Assembly: GCF_042643245.1 (NCBI RefSeq)
Contig: NZ_JBHRSK010000007.1
Span: 248,001 to 312,000, forward strand
DNA length: 64,000 bases
Direction: 5' to 3'
From: Acidimangrovimonas pyrenivorans
Lineage (GTDB): Bacteria; Pseudomonadota; Alphaproteobacteria; Rhodobacterales; Rhodobacteraceae
The notes under the pieces are model-generated. The model worked only from the letters and a program-made list of their open reading frames with translations. It made no database searches and was not told where the DNA came from. This document shows, in pieces, positions 63,613 to 64,000 of this stretch. The position numbers and the translations under genes were made by a program. Numbering within the stretch: position 1 is the first letter of the stretch; each line of letters opens with the position of its first letter.

Positions 63613-63654
63613 AATTTGCAAATAGTTGGCAGATCGAATGCTGCAATTTGCAAA
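63613..63654. promoter_or_regulatory. Paired TTTGCAAA motifs upstream of pccB
   Basis: AATTTGCAAA at 63613-63622 and again at 63645-63654, each containing the palindrome TTTGCAAA; the palindromes are 24 bp apart. In Rhodobacter sphaeroides the PccR-dependent pccB promoter carries TTTGCAAA-N4-TTTGCAAA. The spacer here is 20 bp longer, two helical turns. Confidence 0.7.
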
Positions 63655-63669
63655 ATCTGCGGAGGCGCC

Positions 63670-64000
63670 ATGCAGACGGACCGCGTAATCCATGTCGTCT
63701 CGGCCCATGCCGAGGGCGAGGTCGGCAATGTCATCACCGGCGGCGTCGCCCCGCCGCCCGGCGACACGCTGTGGCAGCAGCGCGATTTCCTCGCCCGCGA
63801 CGGCAGCCTGCGCAGGCTGATGCTGAACGAGCCGCGCGGCGGCGTGTTCACCCATGTCGACCTGCTGGTGCCGCCGCGCGATCCGCGCGCCGCCATGGGT
63901 TTCCTGATCATGGAGCCCGAGCATACCCCGCCGATGTCGGGCTCGAACACGATCTGCGTCGCCACGGTCTGCCTCGAGACCGGGATCGTGCCGATCGCCG
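63670..64000 (+). CDS. Proline-racemase/hydroxyproline-epimerase family protein (5' part)
   Basis: The first 110 residues are visible and the gene runs off the window. The N-terminus (VIHVVSAHAEGEVGNVITGGVAPPPGDTLWQQRDF ... NEPRGG) is that of proline racemases. Where family racemases have a first catalytic Cys (MCGHGTI), this protein has MSGSNTI, a Ser variant seen in proline/hydroxyproline dehydratase or low-activity members. The second catalytic residue is outside the window. GGAGG precedes the ATG. It is divergent from pccB. Confidence 0.85.
   Translation, partial: MQTDRVIHVVSAHAEGEVGNVITGGVAPPPGDTLWQQRDFLARDGSLRRLMLNEPRGGVFTHVDLLVPPRDPRAAMGFLIMEPEHTPPMSGSNTICVATVCLETGIVPIA

Overview
This window is a GC-rich stretch of the chromosome of an alphaproteobacterium. 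Gene content points to the Rhodobacterales (Rhodobacter/Paracoccus/Rhodovulum type). The lineage markers are a GapR-like DUF2312 protein, an NDUFA12-type complex I subunit beside mlaD and a DUF2155 gene, a short-chain-acyl-CoA regulator of the PccR/RamB type, a pcc-mcm propionyl-CoA cluster, and recurrent gene-end sequences of a kind I associate with this order. I see no rRNA, tRNA, CRISPR array, insertion sequence or prophage. The genus is inference.

Layout. 0-8 kb: SLAC1/TehA-like channel, LysE-type exporter, a large three-domain fusion protein, an iron-type ABC permease, a conserved hypothetical protein, GapR-like protein and a small membrane protein. 8-12.8 kb: bifunctional FadB-like beta-oxidation enzyme, a DksA/TraR-type zinc-finger protein under a candidate Fnr-type box, and a YeeE/YedE-YeeE/YedE-TIGR01244 sulfur operon. 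12.9-18.7 kb: response regulator, small membrane protein and SSF-domain histidine kinase with overlapping ends, then a PccR/RamB-type regulator and a VOC protein. 18.7-33 kb: a complete reductive pyrimidine-degradation region. It holds PreT/PreA dihydropyrimidine dehydrogenase, dihydropyrimidinase, N-carbamoyl-beta-alanine amidohydrolase, an omega-aminotransferase, an ABC importer and two RutR-type TetR regulators, with RutR-like palindromes in front of the target operons. 33-40 kb: housekeeping genes (accB-accC, methyltransferase, aat, DUF2155, mlaD, NDUFA12, clpX, clpP). 40-45.3 kb: btuB-F-C-D cobalamin uptake behind a clear cobalamin riboswitch. 45.4-55.5 kb: amidase, quinone oxidoreductase and a molybdenum-hydroxylase / 6-hydroxynicotinate-reductase-like / UPF0280 / DUF1185 cluster with a divergent MarR regulator, probably for an N-heterocycle or related aromatic acid. 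55.7-63.5 kb: methylmalonyl-CoA mutase, pccA, small genes and pccB. 63.67 kb to the end: a truncated proline-racemase-family gene.

How the parts connect. Propionyl-CoA carboxylase and the B12-dependent mutase form the methylmalonyl-CoA pathway. The B12 uptake operon could supply the mutase, and the PccR-like regulator at 16.6-18.0 kb could act on the paired TTTGCAAA palindromes in front of pccB. Pyrimidine rings are reduced, opened and decarbamoylated to beta-alanine, which the aminotransferase can convert to malonate semialdehyde.

Besides genes, the intergenic spaces hold three families of dispersed repeats, each lying downstream of genes in a consistent orientation. They are a gene-end element with a GGATATTT-N2-GAGCAGAAAG core (seven copies), a long-stem hairpin element (three copies), and a ~185 bp element with a partly conserved reading frame (two full copies and one fragment). 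These, the operators and the fusion protein are the most promising points for follow-up.
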